Below, piece after piece: positions 24,481-35,897 of a stretch of 64,000 nt of DNA. This DNA comes from Ophiosphaerella korrae. Lineage: Eukaryota > Ascomycota > Dothideomycetes > Pleosporales > Phaeosphaeriaceae. A program made the translations under genes and the position numbers. The DNA lies in NCBI GenBank assembly GCA_028456385.1, contig JALNQF010000064.1, forward strand, positions 1 to 64,000. Direction: 5' to 3'. A model generated the notes under the pieces. The model was not told the origin of the DNA. It was given only the letters and a program-made list of their open reading frames with translations, and searched no databases. Position 1 is the stretch's first letter, and every line of letters begins with the position of its first letter.

Positions 24481-24524
24481 AGAGTGGAGACGATGCCTCG
24501 GTCCCGAGGCATAGTCTCCACTCT
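24481..24524. repeat. 44-bp near-perfect palindrome
   Basis: Two 21-bp arms (AGAGTGGAGAC then ATGCCTCGG, and their complement) flank a 2-base loop with a single mismatch. It would form a stable hairpin. It lies 130 bp upstream of the epoxide hydrolase start and may be a transposon footprint or a binding site. Confidence 0.9.
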
Positions 24525-25204
24525 GCCAAACAACCACCTATTGTCGTTTCACACCCGAGGGGTTTTCGTCGTGGTACCACGTTTGTCCGACTTGGATGGG
24601 CAGCGCTGTTCAATGGCGCCCATGGTAAAAGGTATACTGTTTGATGGCTATATCCTACTCGGACCTGGACAATCTTCTCACCTCCCACTCACCCATGGGG
24701 CCCCACCGAACGATCCCCAGGCCTGGTTGCATTCGGACACGTATCTCGCGTGATCTCTACTCTGTATGAACCAAGGCGAACACCTTCACATAGCCGGCTT
24801 GCACAAAGCCAAGTGCCGGCACAGCGGCTGCAGAGGGTAGTCGCTGGTGACGCCTCTCCCTGTAGCTTGGCTAGATAACGGCTTTTGACACTGTCAATTT
24901 ATCCAAGAAGAATGTTAAGAATTGAAGGATGACGAAGAATTTCAAACTCGCGGACAGCGAGCCGGATTGTTGCGCCGATACAACAGTATGATGTTCTGCA
25001 GGAGCATGATCTGGTATGTTGCCCAGATTCAAATATGTTTTGTTTCCAAGTGCGTTAATATGTGGCAATAAAAGTGTTTCCAATAAATGATGCTCGACAC
25101 GGCGAAGCAGAATGTAGGGCAATGTTATTGTAGCAACCCTTGAAAAGGTAGCGGTCCGGCAGCCGAGTGCACAGGCAGAGGCGACGCGCAGTGCCTAGCG
25201 GACT
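24525..25204. other. Intergenic region
   Basis: No supported gene; short frames on both strands lack motifs. It lies between the epoxide hydrolase promoter and the 3' end of the pinin-like gene. Confidence 0.5.
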
Positions 25205-26144
25205 TCAGTAAATGACAGTATCCTCAGCCGCCTCTTCAACCACGTCTTCCCCATTCTCATCATGATTGTCGTTGCTAGCATGGTCAGCGGTGGGCTCATG
25301 ACTTGGTGCATTGTCTAATGCATGCTCGGCTGCTTCAAGTCTCACCACCTCGTGTGCGGGATCTTGCGCATGATCGTCGTCCATGCCTAGGTCCTTGGAA
25401 GAGTTGTGGCTGTCGTTAGTCTGTCCTCGGTTGGCTGGATGCTGTTGGTGGGCGTCATGCTCTTCTAGTTCTTGCCTGTTTGCCTCGTGTGCTTGGGCGA
25501 TTTGGTCTTGAATGAGGTCATCTTCTTTCGCGCTGGTCTCCCACGGCTTGTAATACTGTCGTCATGTCAGCCTGGGGGAGATGATGGTGATCCAACGCGT
25601 ACCAAGTGTGGCGTGGTCTCGGTCTGGAGGAAGTGAGCCTTGTTCAGCCGGTGCTCGTGATTTAATCGCATCTACGTTACGGTCAGCTTCCTGCTACTGC
25701 CATCGTGGGCTATGGGCGAAAGCGCACCGACTGGTCCTCGAAGCGCCTCTGCTCTTTCCAGCGCTGGGCTTTGCGCTTCGCTATTCGCTCTGCCTTCCTC
25801 TGTTCATTTTCCTCGTTCTCCTGCTTGCGTTGGGCCAGCTGCCTCTTCTCGATGTCGGACCGGCGTTTCTGCGCCGCAGTAGTAGTCGAAGGTTGTGAGA
25901 GGGCACCAAGCGCAGCACCGAACAGCCTACGTTCCCTGCCTCGCTCGCGGCGCACAGGAGCAGCTGGCTTGGCTGCGGGTGCTGCATCTTGGCGCTCGTT
26001 GGGCATATCCCCATCGTCAAGCCGTGGGCGTTTGGCACGTTCTTCCGCGTGTGATGGCTGGCGTCTCTTGTTGCTGTTGGACGGCGAGGCCGGGGGCGGA
26101 GGCTCTTCTGGCAGAATTACAGCAGACGCAATGGGGCCATCCAT
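25205..26144 (-). CDS. Pinin/SDK/MemA-domain protein (splicing-associated)
   Basis: Exons 26144-25728, 25671-25603 and 25555-25205 give 278 aa. The pinin core reads RRLFGAALGALSQ, a Lys/Arg/Glu coiled-coil (about residues 90-140), then after splicing FEDQSMRLNHEHRLNKAHFL and HLYYKPWE, the family signature. Pinin-type proteins act in the nucleus with spliceosomal and exon-junction factors. The N terminus is Pro/Ser/Arg-rich and nuclear-signal-like (KRRQPSHAEERAKRPRL). The C-terminal third is acidic, His/Asp/Glu-rich and low in complexity. It is divergent with the PHF5A gene, 260 bases away, and probably shares its promoter. Confidence 0.88.
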
Positions 26145-26404
26145 CTTTCAAGCGTGCTGAGCACCGTGTGTATCCCAGCTTAGTCTGGGCTGATGTTGTC
26201 CCGATGACGCTGATATCGCGTCGCGCACTCGTCTGATGAGAGCTTGGGAGAACGAGTCGAAGGTTCCGCACAGGGCACGCGTTTGGTCATGACTAAGCCG
26301 GAGGTCCGCAACTTGGACCTCTGCGCGCAACCTTTCTCGACTACAACATCTATCACCTTTGCGACCTCACACAAAACACCGCCAGCAGCAGTCTATACTG
26401 CGCC

Positions 26405-26805
26405 ATGTCTCGCCATCATCCGTAAGTCAGCAACTCTCCTTCCTAGAAAGAGTCTTCCCTTGCCCACCACTTTGTCACAGCTAACCGCCACCCAGCGATC
26501 TCGTCATGTGCCGCAAACAGGCCGGCATCTCCATCGGCCGCCTCTGCGACAAATGCGACGGCAAATGCCCCGTCTGCGACTCGTACGTGCGACCCACCAC
26601 GCTCGCCCGCATCTGTGACGAATGCTCCTTCGGCAACTACCAGAACAAATGCGTAGTGTGCGGCGGCGAGGGCATCTCCGATGCTTTCTACTGCTTCGAG
26701 TGCACGCGCCTAGAAAAGGACCGCGACGGGTGTCCCAAGATTATCAATCTCGGCAGTTCGCGGACGGATCTGTTCTACCAGAAGAAGAATTTTAGAAACC
26801 ACTAG
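26405..26805 (+). CDS. RDS3: PHF5A/Rds3 zinc-finger splicing factor (SF3b subunit)
   Basis: Exons 26405-26421 and 26496-26805 give 108 aa, the usual length. The small first exon codes MSRHHP; the protein continues [20 protein letters not shown] with regularly spaced CxxC pairs ([28 protein letters not shown]) and ends in a conserved Lys/Asn-rich tail. PHF5A folds as a trefoil knot with three zinc sites and sits in SF3b of the U2 snRNP, near the branch-point-binding pocket. The gene is divergent from the pinin-like gene. Confidence 0.97.
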
Positions 26806-27296
26806 TCAGAGGGGGTTGGGTGGTCAGAGCGAAGATGGGCGATGGGAAGCGGCGAATCGATGTGTCCGGGGCAAGAGCACTGATGGGCGTTGAAATTTGA
26901 TTGGAGAACGGGCTAGCAAGGCGTCACGGCGCAATCCACCTTTCGATCACTTACGGGCATTTGGATTGAGATTACAACGGTACACTTCAACCTCTCATCC
27001 TCCCAACCTAACTGACACCCTGTAAAGAAAATTGCAAACACACGCTTCGGGAGGGGAGGTGACTAGATAGTAATCCAGACCAAACTAAACTAAATTAAAA
27101 TATAATTAATTCCCATACGCGGCTACGACTCGACATGATATGGGGGCGGGTTATCTGGCCGTGCGGCATAGTTATTCAGCCGTGCGGCCTGCTAAACTAA
27201 GTTTAGAGGATAAAGGCTAGTGAATGAATCCTCGGCCTATTCACAGGATATCCCATCGGTACTACAGCATCTGGCTAGTTCTGCTAACCCTAGAGG
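26806..27296. other. Intergenic region
   Basis: Downstream flank of PHF5A; no supported gene. An AT-rich stretch begins near 27080. Confidence 0.5.
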
Positions 27297-27773
27297 CTAA
27301 GGACGGCTGGTTGATGCTTGTGTACAGCGAGTTCGGATATCAACATGTTCCCACTCCTCTTGCCAACACTGTGGGCACTGTAGAGAAAATCTCACATTCC
27401 AGGACCTTACAATACGCTCCCAAGCGTCCTTCTGGCTCCAATCTCCTATTCTTTTATTCCAATAACTCTTCCTGGTGGGGCGGTACCGCATACATTCAAC
27501 ACAGAGTGCCCAGCGCTTGTCGGGTTTTCCACTCGCTTTTACCGGTCCAATGCGCCTAACGAACACCTCTACGCTTCGGGCAGAATCTGAAGTTGAATGT
27601 CGAGGCAGGAAGGGGACCTTTACGGACGCAAGCGCAGAAACCTGCAGGAGACGTCGGCACGAGATTGCGAGGCAGATTTTATCCAGCGCGTTTGCGTGGT
27701 AGAAGATCAAGAGAAGGAGCTCGGTGGGGAGGCGGAGAAGGGCGGAGTGCGAGATCGCCGGCTGTGTCGAGGA
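27297..27773 (-). CDS. F-box-like fungal protein, 5' exon unresolved
   Basis: The main exon begins after a TTCCAG acceptor at 27774 and codes 158 aa. An F-box-like start reads ALLRLPTELLLLIFYHAN then CLAISCRRLLQVSAL, followed by a segment with CVECMRYRPTRKSYW and CPQCW, a pattern common in fungal F-box proteins of unknown target. The in-frame TGA just upstream means at least one more 5' exon is needed; an ATG around 27866 (MLSWKPF) is one candidate. F-box proteins recruit targets to SCF ubiquitin ligases through Skp1. Confidence 0.5.
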   Translation of the reverse strand, partial: SSTQPAISHSALLRLPTELLLLIFYHANALDKICLAISCRRLLQVSALASVKVPFLPRHSTSDSARSVEVFVRRIGPVKASGKPDKRWALCVECMRYRPTRKSYWNKRIGDWSQKDAWERIVRSWNVRFSLQCPQCWQEEWEHVDIRTRCTQASTSRP

Positions 27774-28079
27774 CTGGAATCAATCAGCGAATAGTGGAAA
27801 CGACTGGGTAGCATTTGTTGGCGTGCGTTTTGAGGAACGACGAATGGCTTCCAACTCAACATTGTAACAATACTTCCGAGGCACGGACGGAGACTTTGCG
27901 CGATGGGTTGTTGTTATTTCGTGAATAGTTCCCGCCCGAGGTATGCCTTACTTCTTCCGCATGCAGTCCGTCAACACAGAAGTGCCCAGTGTTTGTTGTG
28001 TTTTCCACTTCCCGTTTACTAGTTTGCTGCTAATTCTAGCTGGGTATAGGTTGCGGCTAGAAGCGAGGCCCTAAAGATA

Positions 28080-28500
28080 ACGGTAACGGTGCCGGGTAAA
28101 GGGGGGGGGGGGGGGGGGGGGGGGACGCGCAAACAGGACTGCACAGCCGGGGAAATGGCTCTAGTCGCGGCCCCCCACTTCCACGGGAGGCAGGTCCACG
28201 GCAAACGCCCGATCCCAAGCCAACAGAATACTACAGGATATATATAGTGCTGTTCAACAATCTCGGGTGCGGCGTGCCTGCGCGTCCCTTGGAGGTGGCT
28301 GGCCACAGTCGAAGTGGCACCTTTCGAGTCAAGCAGCCAGACGGAGCCAAAGTCGGTGATAAAAACCTTGACGTCATGCTCTTTGATGTCCTGGTGACGC
28401 AGAGGGGGATTTGCGTTGTGCATGTATGCAACAGCGGAGGAGAGGCGTATAAACTATTCCATGAGCCATGACCTCCTTTTGGGCAGACTTGTCTAGGCAT
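28080..28500 (-). pseudogene. Protein-kinase fragment
   Basis: One frame reads VAYMHNANPPLRHQDIK, then VFITDFGSVWLL, and APEIVE: the catalytic loop, DFG and APE elements of a fungal Ser/Thr kinase. The expected Asn of HRDIKPxN is missing, the frame shifts upstream, and downstream sequence runs into a 24-base G tract. No full kinase lobe can be assembled. Confidence 0.55.
28101..28124 (+). repeat. Poly-G tract (about 24 bases)
   Basis: A pure run of about 24 G on the plus strand. Length may be unreliable in short-read assemblies. Confidence 0.95.
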
Positions 28501-28619
28501 TTGAAGGGCTCTGATCCATACTAATGAGGAGTTCGTGGGGATCGCCTTGTCCGACCGGGTAAAGAAGACGACAGTGCTATGAGGGTTCGTTGGCAGGCGA
28601 AAGTTCATAGCTGCCAATC

Positions 28620-30810
28620 AACTTAATGATGCGAGGATAAACAGATATATACGCATTACATGAATCTCTCTCAAAATTCTAGGTCATAGGTTACTGGGGT
28701 GTTGCTTTATGATAAACTCCCGAGTTTTTAATTCTCTGACACTGACATAGAATTTATCGTTAATCTTTTCACCGGTGCTTGCCGACGTTTAAGCTATAGT
28801 GCTACCATTTGCCTAATAACGTAACTATGAATACCTTGCACGACTATGTGCCTCAATCTTGGTTTGGGTAGACGACGATTCTTCTCCTATCGTTATCGTT
28901 GCATTTTCTGCCTAAGTAAGACCGCTAGGGCTTAGGAAGGTATTACCTTAGAGTTAGTTATAGTTACGCTGAACTGTATATCTTACTATACTTTCCTAAG
29001 AACCATAGCCTAGCTACATTCTAAACCCTCACGGGCTAGTTAAATACTAATGTGAGGACCTTCCTTATGTGGTAACATTATAAGGCTACCAGTGTCAAGG
29101 CGGGTCCACTTGTTGGTTTTCGCGGATGAGATAGAGAGCGCTTCACGGGGTAACTGATTAATTAGTTGTCTCATAGAGCTTGCTCTATAATTAGGTAGAC
29201 AACCTGATTATTGGGTAACTACAGAAAGTTAAACACAATATCCTAGCGACATTGTCCGGGTTCCTATATACATGCCAGTCTCCTTTGATTCCTAAGTCTC
29301 TTAAGGGGAGATGCCAGGAGGCGCCAGGAGACTGCAGGAAACCTGCAACTTGCCGAAATTCTGCCTGAACATCAAGTCAGCCCTGCGTGTTAGGTCGTAA
29401 TACTAAGACTCACTCTCTACGAACGCCACGACGCTTGAGAAAACTTCCTAAACAAGCCCGAAGTACTTAGCTAGACAGCGCAACGAACAAGCTTAATAGC
29501 TAGTAGGTAAATAGAGAATAGGTAAAAGAAATGACGTATCTTTAGCCATTATACTAGGCATAATTGTTTAGCTAATCTTCTCCGATTGTAGTTTTTATAT
29601 AGCTGTCGTGGCTTATATTAACACGGGGGCTCCCATACAGTTTCATATTGCCCTTTGACGTAAATCAGCACAATTGAGATAGGCGGGAACTTAATACTTA
29701 CCATTCAAATAATACAATAGATAAGAGTGTCGGTGGTACTCTGTACTCCTTATCCAGTCGGTACACTAAAGAGGAATCTGACTACCAGTTTTCTGGCCCC
29801 GACTGCCAGTTTTCTGATCCAGACTGCCAGTTTTCTGATCCAGACTACCATTGTTCTGGCCCTGACTACTAGTGTTCTGCAGACCGTAAGTGTTCTGATT
29901 ATTGGAGCTATTGCTTTGTGTGATGGGCTGTTGTTGGTTATCAGTATAATTACCCGGCGACTGCATGAAAGCTTGGTAACTACTTGCGCTTCCTGATGCT
30001 AGGCCACGAGTAGCATGGCGAAGTTTGATATGAGGACCAAATCTTTGGTGGAGCTACATACTTAAAGGCCTATAAGATCGATTGGCTATAGTCCGCGCCT
30101 CTGTATATAATGTTGTTCTAGGATTTCCATAGAGCTGCTGGATTTAAAGAGCCCGTCCATGTTGCTCTTGTGTCATTTCTGTAGCTGCCCTTTGCTGCGC
30201 TGCATACTCTCTAGCCATCTCTTCCGCCTGGCTATCTATTTAGTCTTAGCTGAAATCAACAACAGGGGAGAATTCGGACTTAGAGGGTTTCTATGACGCC
30301 CTCGAACCAGTCTAGTCTCATCCACGTAGCTGTTTGGTATCTTGTGTTTAGGTATCTCATGAAGATTATGTGTCATATCGACCCAGAGATCAAGATGGCG
30401 ATAAAGTAGAGTTGAATACCATGGCTCACGGCCCCAGTCATGCTAGGCACTGTTTTGGAACCAGTGTACATTATCTGCCTGGAAGAGCAGAGTCGGAATC
30501 GTATTTGGATCAAACATAATAGACAATCTAGTTGAACACACAGAAAACGAGAAGAAATTCAAAGATGGATTATAAGTATCACTCTGCAGTTTTGTCGGTG
30601 ACATTACGTTCAGTCAGTCTGGTGCGCCATGCGGGGTATGCTTTCCAGTCAGAACTCACAAGAGGCAGAATAAGCACAAGACTGAAGCTGAAGCCAAGGC
30701 TAAGGCTTTCTCTACTATAACAAAACAGCAACCGATTTCGCCATCTGTGTAAAACTTCTATCAAACTTCAAAGCCAAGTAGCGAGAATAACCATAACCAC
30801 GTTGCCAGAT
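28620..30810. other. AT-rich decayed island
   Basis: Rich in TA dinucleotides, with dense stops in every frame. No intact gene. Contains a 21-bp minisatellite (29780-29880). Consistent with RIP-damaged transposon sequence. Confidence 0.6.
29780..29880. repeat. 21-bp minisatellite, about five units
   Basis: Tandem units of GACTGCCAGTTTTCTGATCC type with a few changes per unit. Read on the minus strand they code SLDQKTG repeats in a short ORF, which I regard as incidental. Confidence 0.85.
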
Positions 30811-31860
30811 ATCAAAAATGGATATAGAGGACTGGCAAACTTCATCGCACCACATCTTAACGCTAGACTAGGCATGTTTAAACGATTTCCCAAGCTCAAC
30901 ACGCTAAACCTACTTTACATGCAAGCAGAACTTGCAGGTCTTAAGTAGGACCTTAGGGCCACCTCGTCCTTGGACGATAATTGCGGCGAAGAATCTCGAA
31001 AGAAATTTGCTCGAAGTGCCAAACATATAAAAAGCCAGCCTCACAATACCCAGTAGCAGTTAATCTTAGAAACTAGAAAATTACTAAAGGAGTACAGTAC
31101 ACATCACCACCCCTCTCAATCATTAGACCAACACTGACAAACCCAAAGACAAAGCGCTCCAACAGCAAGCTGGGATAGCCCGGCTCAACAAAGCCTATGA
31201 ATATAATCGGAGCATTGTCCAACATTGGATACAACACCAAGCCGGCAGCAATTCTTTCCTCGAAGGCTCAGAGGCCCAGCCATGACTTCCTGACAATTTG
31301 CACAATCTTATCGCAGTTTCTAACAAGGCGCCAAATAGTGCTTTTACACGATGGGTGGAAGAAATAGCGCTACCGTAGTGGTATAGGCTTTTCCTTCATC
31401 CTTTTAAGGTCAGCCTCAGTATCCTACGATTCACAACGACCTCAACTAATTTCTCGTTACACTAAAGAAACCGATCAAAGGCCAAAAGCAGACTCAGCTT
31501 TTCAACTTTGAAGCATCTAGCTTTACGCCAATAGCCCAAATTATCACAATCTGCTTCTCGACTTTGCTTCCTTCGCTTGCTGTCCTAGGATTGTACTTTA
31601 TTAATCGGTTGACAGCAAGGTTAGGCGCGATCATCGCCTTTTCTGCGATTCTCTCACTCGTTTTGGCTCTGTTTACGAACGCTAGGCCAATTGAAATTTT
31701 CACTGCCACGGCTTCGTATGTAATCCTCGCAATTTATAAGGGGCTTGGCTGACCAATGTTAGGTTTGAGGCGGTTCAAGTTGTGTTTATAGGAGGGACAG
31801 ATCCAAGTGAGGTTAAGAGATACATCGTTGTTATAAACAATACTTTGCCTATGCCTACCT
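30811..31860 (+). pseudogene. DUF6594-type gene, RIP-decayed
   Basis: The N-terminal block IKNGYRGLANFIAPHL, MFKRFPKLNTLNLLYMQAEL and the C-terminal membrane block (FSTLLPSLAVLGLYFINRL, then LVLALFTNARPIEIFTATAS and VQVVFIGGTDP) match fungal DUF6594 proteins, which end in two or three membrane helices. The middle is interrupted by many TAA/TAG codons where family members have Gln or Trp, as RIP would produce. No intact reading frame can be assembled. The function of the family is unknown. Confidence 0.6.
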
Positions 31861-32299
31861 CGTCTGTGTAAGCGGTCGCGGGGACAGACCTCTTAGCGGG
31901 TCCAAGGGTGGCTCTTCGAGCTATAGATGCAACGGCGGCGAAGATGACTAGAATGGGTTTGGGGTAGGTAGTAGGCAAGCATACTTGACTGCAGGCGTCA
32001 CGGTAGGTAAAGATTCACTATCGCAAGTATTAGTCCAGGTCTCGATAAGAAACTAAGCTTGACTACGAGGTTCCTATCTATGCAATTCTAGGTGCCTATA
32101 TACCTAAGTGGATTAGTAGGTTAGCGATCGCTAACCTACGGGCTCTAGTTACGTATTTAGGTTGTGTTCGGTTGCGTCGTCCTAATCAAGTTCTTGGTAT
32201 TTGTTTAATAGGCTGATTGGTTTGAGGTTAAGTAAGCTTATCTCGTTGTAGTAGTAATCCGTAACATATTAAAATACTACTAATAGAGTGCTCTTTTAT

Positions 32300-33215
32300 C
32301 TTAAACCTACGCAGTTACGAGCGCTAGAGATAGGTAAAGGAGATACACTTAACGTTGTAAGCGATACCTTATTTACTAATAATACGCCAGACTACAAGAG
32401 TTTATAAACATATCTAATCAAAGTTTTTAGAGGCCTTATAGAGTAGAGATTAAGCAAATAAGATACAGTAACTACTTTAGCTACTAAAGCTAAACTGTTA
32501 GCCCTCTTATAAGCTATAAAAGAAGCTATCTTTATATTACAACTCTGATAGGAACTCGAAGTTACTTAAATCAACTTACTAATTATTATCAAGTACGATA
32601 ATACGCAGACTATCGAGCTAGTCACTAAAGAGATAGCTAAGCTCTAGACCAAGCTAAGGCACGTCGATATCTATAACCACTATGTGACAAAGGTCTTCGG
32701 AATACCTCGAGATCCTTGGGAACTCTGGTACTAGTCTCGAGCGGGGCCGATACGCTGGAAATCATGACGTTATATAGTATTAGTCTAGAGCGGGGCTGAT
32801 GCGCTACTCCTGCACATAAAAGGTTCTACACTTGCGAACAGAGTAAAGCAAGTATTATTTTTCAAACATCAGTAGTACTCAGATTGAAATACTATTCGTT
32901 ATCCCTTCACTATCTGCTGTGGCCTACGGCAAGCACTATTATCTTCCAGCTACCTCATAACACACTAGCTTAGACAGGAGTTCTCAAATAGAACGCTGCA
33001 GATTGAATACGCACGTACAGATAAGACAATTGCAGATAGGCTCACCAAGGCACTACCGCCGAACAAATAGACTAGATTCTTACCGCAGCTCAGGCTAGTA
33101 GAACAGAACCAAGTAACTCTGGATGATGCACGACCTCAGCTAGAAGAGATACAAGACCAGCTCGAGTGGATGACTTTAACTCCAGCTAATAGCTAACGCT
33201 TCAGCTAAGGGGGTG
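32300..33215 (+). mobile_element. Ty1/copia retrotransposon remnant (RNase H end of pol)
   Basis: Fragments such as DTVTTLATKAKLLALL, QTIELVTKEIAKL, TKLRHVDIYNH and TIADRLTKALP match the C-terminal reverse-transcriptase/RNase H part of fungal copia elements. Stops interrupt the frame throughout. A polypurine-like CTAAGGGGG precedes the LTR start. Upstream gag/integrase and the 5' LTR were not recognised. Confidence 0.75.
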
Positions 33216-33800
33216 TGTCAGATAAGATAGCCTACAAGCCAGCGCACGAATCGATTCAGATGACAATTGAGATAGCGATGGCGATCGATCTGGCGTCGCG
33301 TGCGCGATACTGGTACGCGATACTGGCTCGTCACTAACTCAACCACAACTCATCAACTCAACTACGGCGCATCAACGCACCAGCGCCAGCCGGAGAACTG
33401 AGATCTGGCCCGACACAGCTATCGTCAGTATGTTGGCTCATCATGTCATGACCTGACTGCGTAACGTGTTCCACCAGTCCCCAAGCCACACCACTCTTCG
33501 GGCCACCTCACCAAAACTAGCACCAAGATTTTTTCAATTAATCATAACATCACACCAATGCTCTTCTCTCTTTATGAAATAGTAAAACTACTCTAACCAT
33601 AGATATTATCTATAGGTACTAATTTTTAAAATCTTGTAAAGCTGATAACGGCTCTCCATCACCGAGCCGCAACTGTGCAGAAACAAGTATATAGATTGAG
33701 AGACAGAGCAGCAGATAGGAGGCAGAGCAATCAATCAATCAACTCAATTCGAATCAATTCAATCATCTACATCATCAACCAGTGACCATCAAATCTGATA
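33216..33800 (+). mobile_element. 3' LTR of the copia remnant
   Basis: Begins TGTCAGAT directly after the polypurine-like tract and ends ATCTGATA, the expected inverted end apart from a C-to-T change in the final CA. About 585 bp. Confidence 0.55.
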
Positions 33801-34318
33801 GATGTTAACGTGTTATAAGAATCTTGTGTTGGGGCTGAGTTGACTTAGAGCTGCGGACGCGCTAACCCCAGCTTGGCATGGCCATCTCAACTGAGGCAAA
33901 TCTATAGTCAGTTGACATGCCGACACCATCTGGATCTCACGGGCCGGCTCAGCTCCATCTCATCCGGTAGTTAGACTCAAGTTTGGCAGGGGGTGTGCAT
34001 TACGCGAATACATGTATTATGCGCAGCTCGCTTGTAAACCACGTTATCAGTTTGACGAGGCTTTATAATCGGGTCTCTAGGGACACCGAAGAAAGCCCTT
34101 TCTAGGAATCACTGCCTCAACACATGGACGTACTAATATTACCCCGAAAAAGGTCCTTCTGTTCCTAGACTCATAAACTCTTACGTTCAGAGGTGGGGCC
34201 TTTATGCAAGGAGATTTTCAGCTGCATAGGGATCGTTTAGAGAGTTCAACGAAATGTGTAGTTTTATATATAACACTCCCCAGCACATCGATCAATTTCT
34301 GCCCTTCAGCACTACAAC
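33801..34318. other. Left boundary of the cluster
   Basis: No gene seen. A TATA-like TTTTATATATAA at 34262-34273 lies about 45-55 bases before the YCII-like start codon. Confidence 0.5.
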
Positions 34319-34806
34319 ATGGCAATTCCACGGAATCTAGTATGTGTTGGTAGACAGATCAAAGGCGCAAATATAAGCTTGCAATATCCTACATTTCAAA
34401 TATCACGTTGTTTCTCCAATACTAGCAAGCCACAGAAGCATGAGTGGGTGGTAATCCTACCTGATCGGGAGGGTGCTTTAGAACTTAGGCGAAATCTACG
34501 ACCGTGAGTGAACATACGCCTTCGAACTGCTGGCGTGAGTATAAGATGCTAATGTCCACCAGACAGCACCTGGCAAATCTGTCTTCATATCCAAATGACT
34601 TCTGGCTCTGGGGAGGACCGTTTCTCCGTAGACCGTCAAACGATACATTAAACGAACCTTTAGGCTCGATGCTACTTGCTTGTGCTGAGTCTGCAAGCGA
34701 AGTATTGGAAGAACTCAAAAAAGACATCTACACAAAAGAAGGAGTCTGGGATTGGGAAAAAGTGCAGATCTATCCATTCAGGAGTACTCTAAGGAAGGCC
34801 ATGTGA
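34319..34806 (+). CDS. YCII-like (dimeric alpha/beta barrel) protein, possibly mitochondrial
   Basis: Exons 34319-34503 and 34563-34806 give 142 aa over a 59-nt intron. After a basic, Ser/Arg-containing leader (MAIPRNLVCVGRQIKGANIS and on) that looks like a mitochondrial presequence, the domain reads EWVVILPDREGALELRRNLRP, QHLANL, GSMLLACAESASEVLEELKK, DIYTKEGVWDWEKVQIYPF, the pattern of YCII-related small proteins. Their exact reactions are mostly unknown; fungal pathway clusters often contain one. It is the leftmost gene plausibly belonging to the cluster. Downstream neighbours are MFS and the di-metal oxidase. Confidence 0.8.
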
Positions 34807-35897
34807 TAGAAATTCAATACCAAATCTTGCGATCCTGTGTAACTCAGGTCCAATGTGCAATACAACTCAATTTCATGTAGCAATGTTCCAGATAATGCAT
34901 TACGCACAAGGCTTCTATCATTTCGTAGCTTCGGCTCTTTCGCCTCGCCATTGACTTGAATCGACCGCTCGTCAGAAAAACCATCGTTCTATGACGAGCA
35001 CAAGTGAGATCTCAAGAGTAGCGATGAATCCAATCGAGATAGCACCGTATCAATCAATAGAGCACATCATTGTTCTCCTATCGATGCAGTGGGTTTTCGT
35101 AGTAGAGTTTGACTAGGCGTTTCGCTCTCGGCGTTCAAGTTGTAGCACGCACATGGTGCAAACTCTATGACCATGTTAGTGTCAAACTTAATGATAACGC
35201 AATCGTCGGTGCTGCACATTGGCAACAATGATTAGCGGTAAGGCAATTGTTCATGATGTCACAGGAAGAGATGAACGCGCAAGGAAGTGGGGCCATATTG
35301 TCACTGCATTCCTGTTAATCTGCGCTATTTCAAAACCCTTAGCTTCCTTATGTTTCGGCAGATTCATATCTGTGTCGGAATCCACGTACTATCTATTGAC
35401 CGAGAAATATTGGCCGACTCAACCTCGACCGAAAGCTGCAGGTGGCCGAACGAAGCCGCGCATGTGTTGACGCAGCAAGTGCCTAAGCCTATACTGCATT
35501 GTGGATTCCGAACATGCATTTTCGGACAAAACCTCTCAAATTTATGGACCATTTGTGATTATCCGCTGAGGAAAATGGGTTGGACGCTCCATTTCCAGCA
35601 AATTATCCCATAGCCTCAATTGCTTGAGAAGAGCTGACTTGCATATAGGAAAAGTCTTGAGTATCTGGAAATAGACAGTACGCCTGAAGGCTCTCCTATA
35701 ACTCTATATGTAATGGCTGGTTGAGCTAGTAACCATACTATCATAAAGCATTGTAGCATGCCAGATTGTATCCTCAGGGCTTGTGGAGGACCAAGATAAT
35801 TTTGAGCGTGTTATTCCTTGTAGTCAGTTTTGCTAACATAAGAATCTTGCGACCAGAAATCTCCACGCTTGTGGTGCAAGATCTATTGCACAACCGC
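34807..35897. other. Intergenic region inside the cluster
   Basis: Short frames (for example 35219-35470 and 35287-35613) lack recognisable motifs; I could not build an exon chain. It may hold relics of a lost gene. Confidence 0.4.

Noticed and set aside
29766..29966. Short minus-strand Gln/Ser-rich protein
   Set aside because: It is the translation of a 21-bp minisatellite in decayed AT-rich sequence.
35219..35613. Possible extra cluster gene between YCII-like and MFS genes
   Set aside because: No motif and no splice model that joins the short frames.
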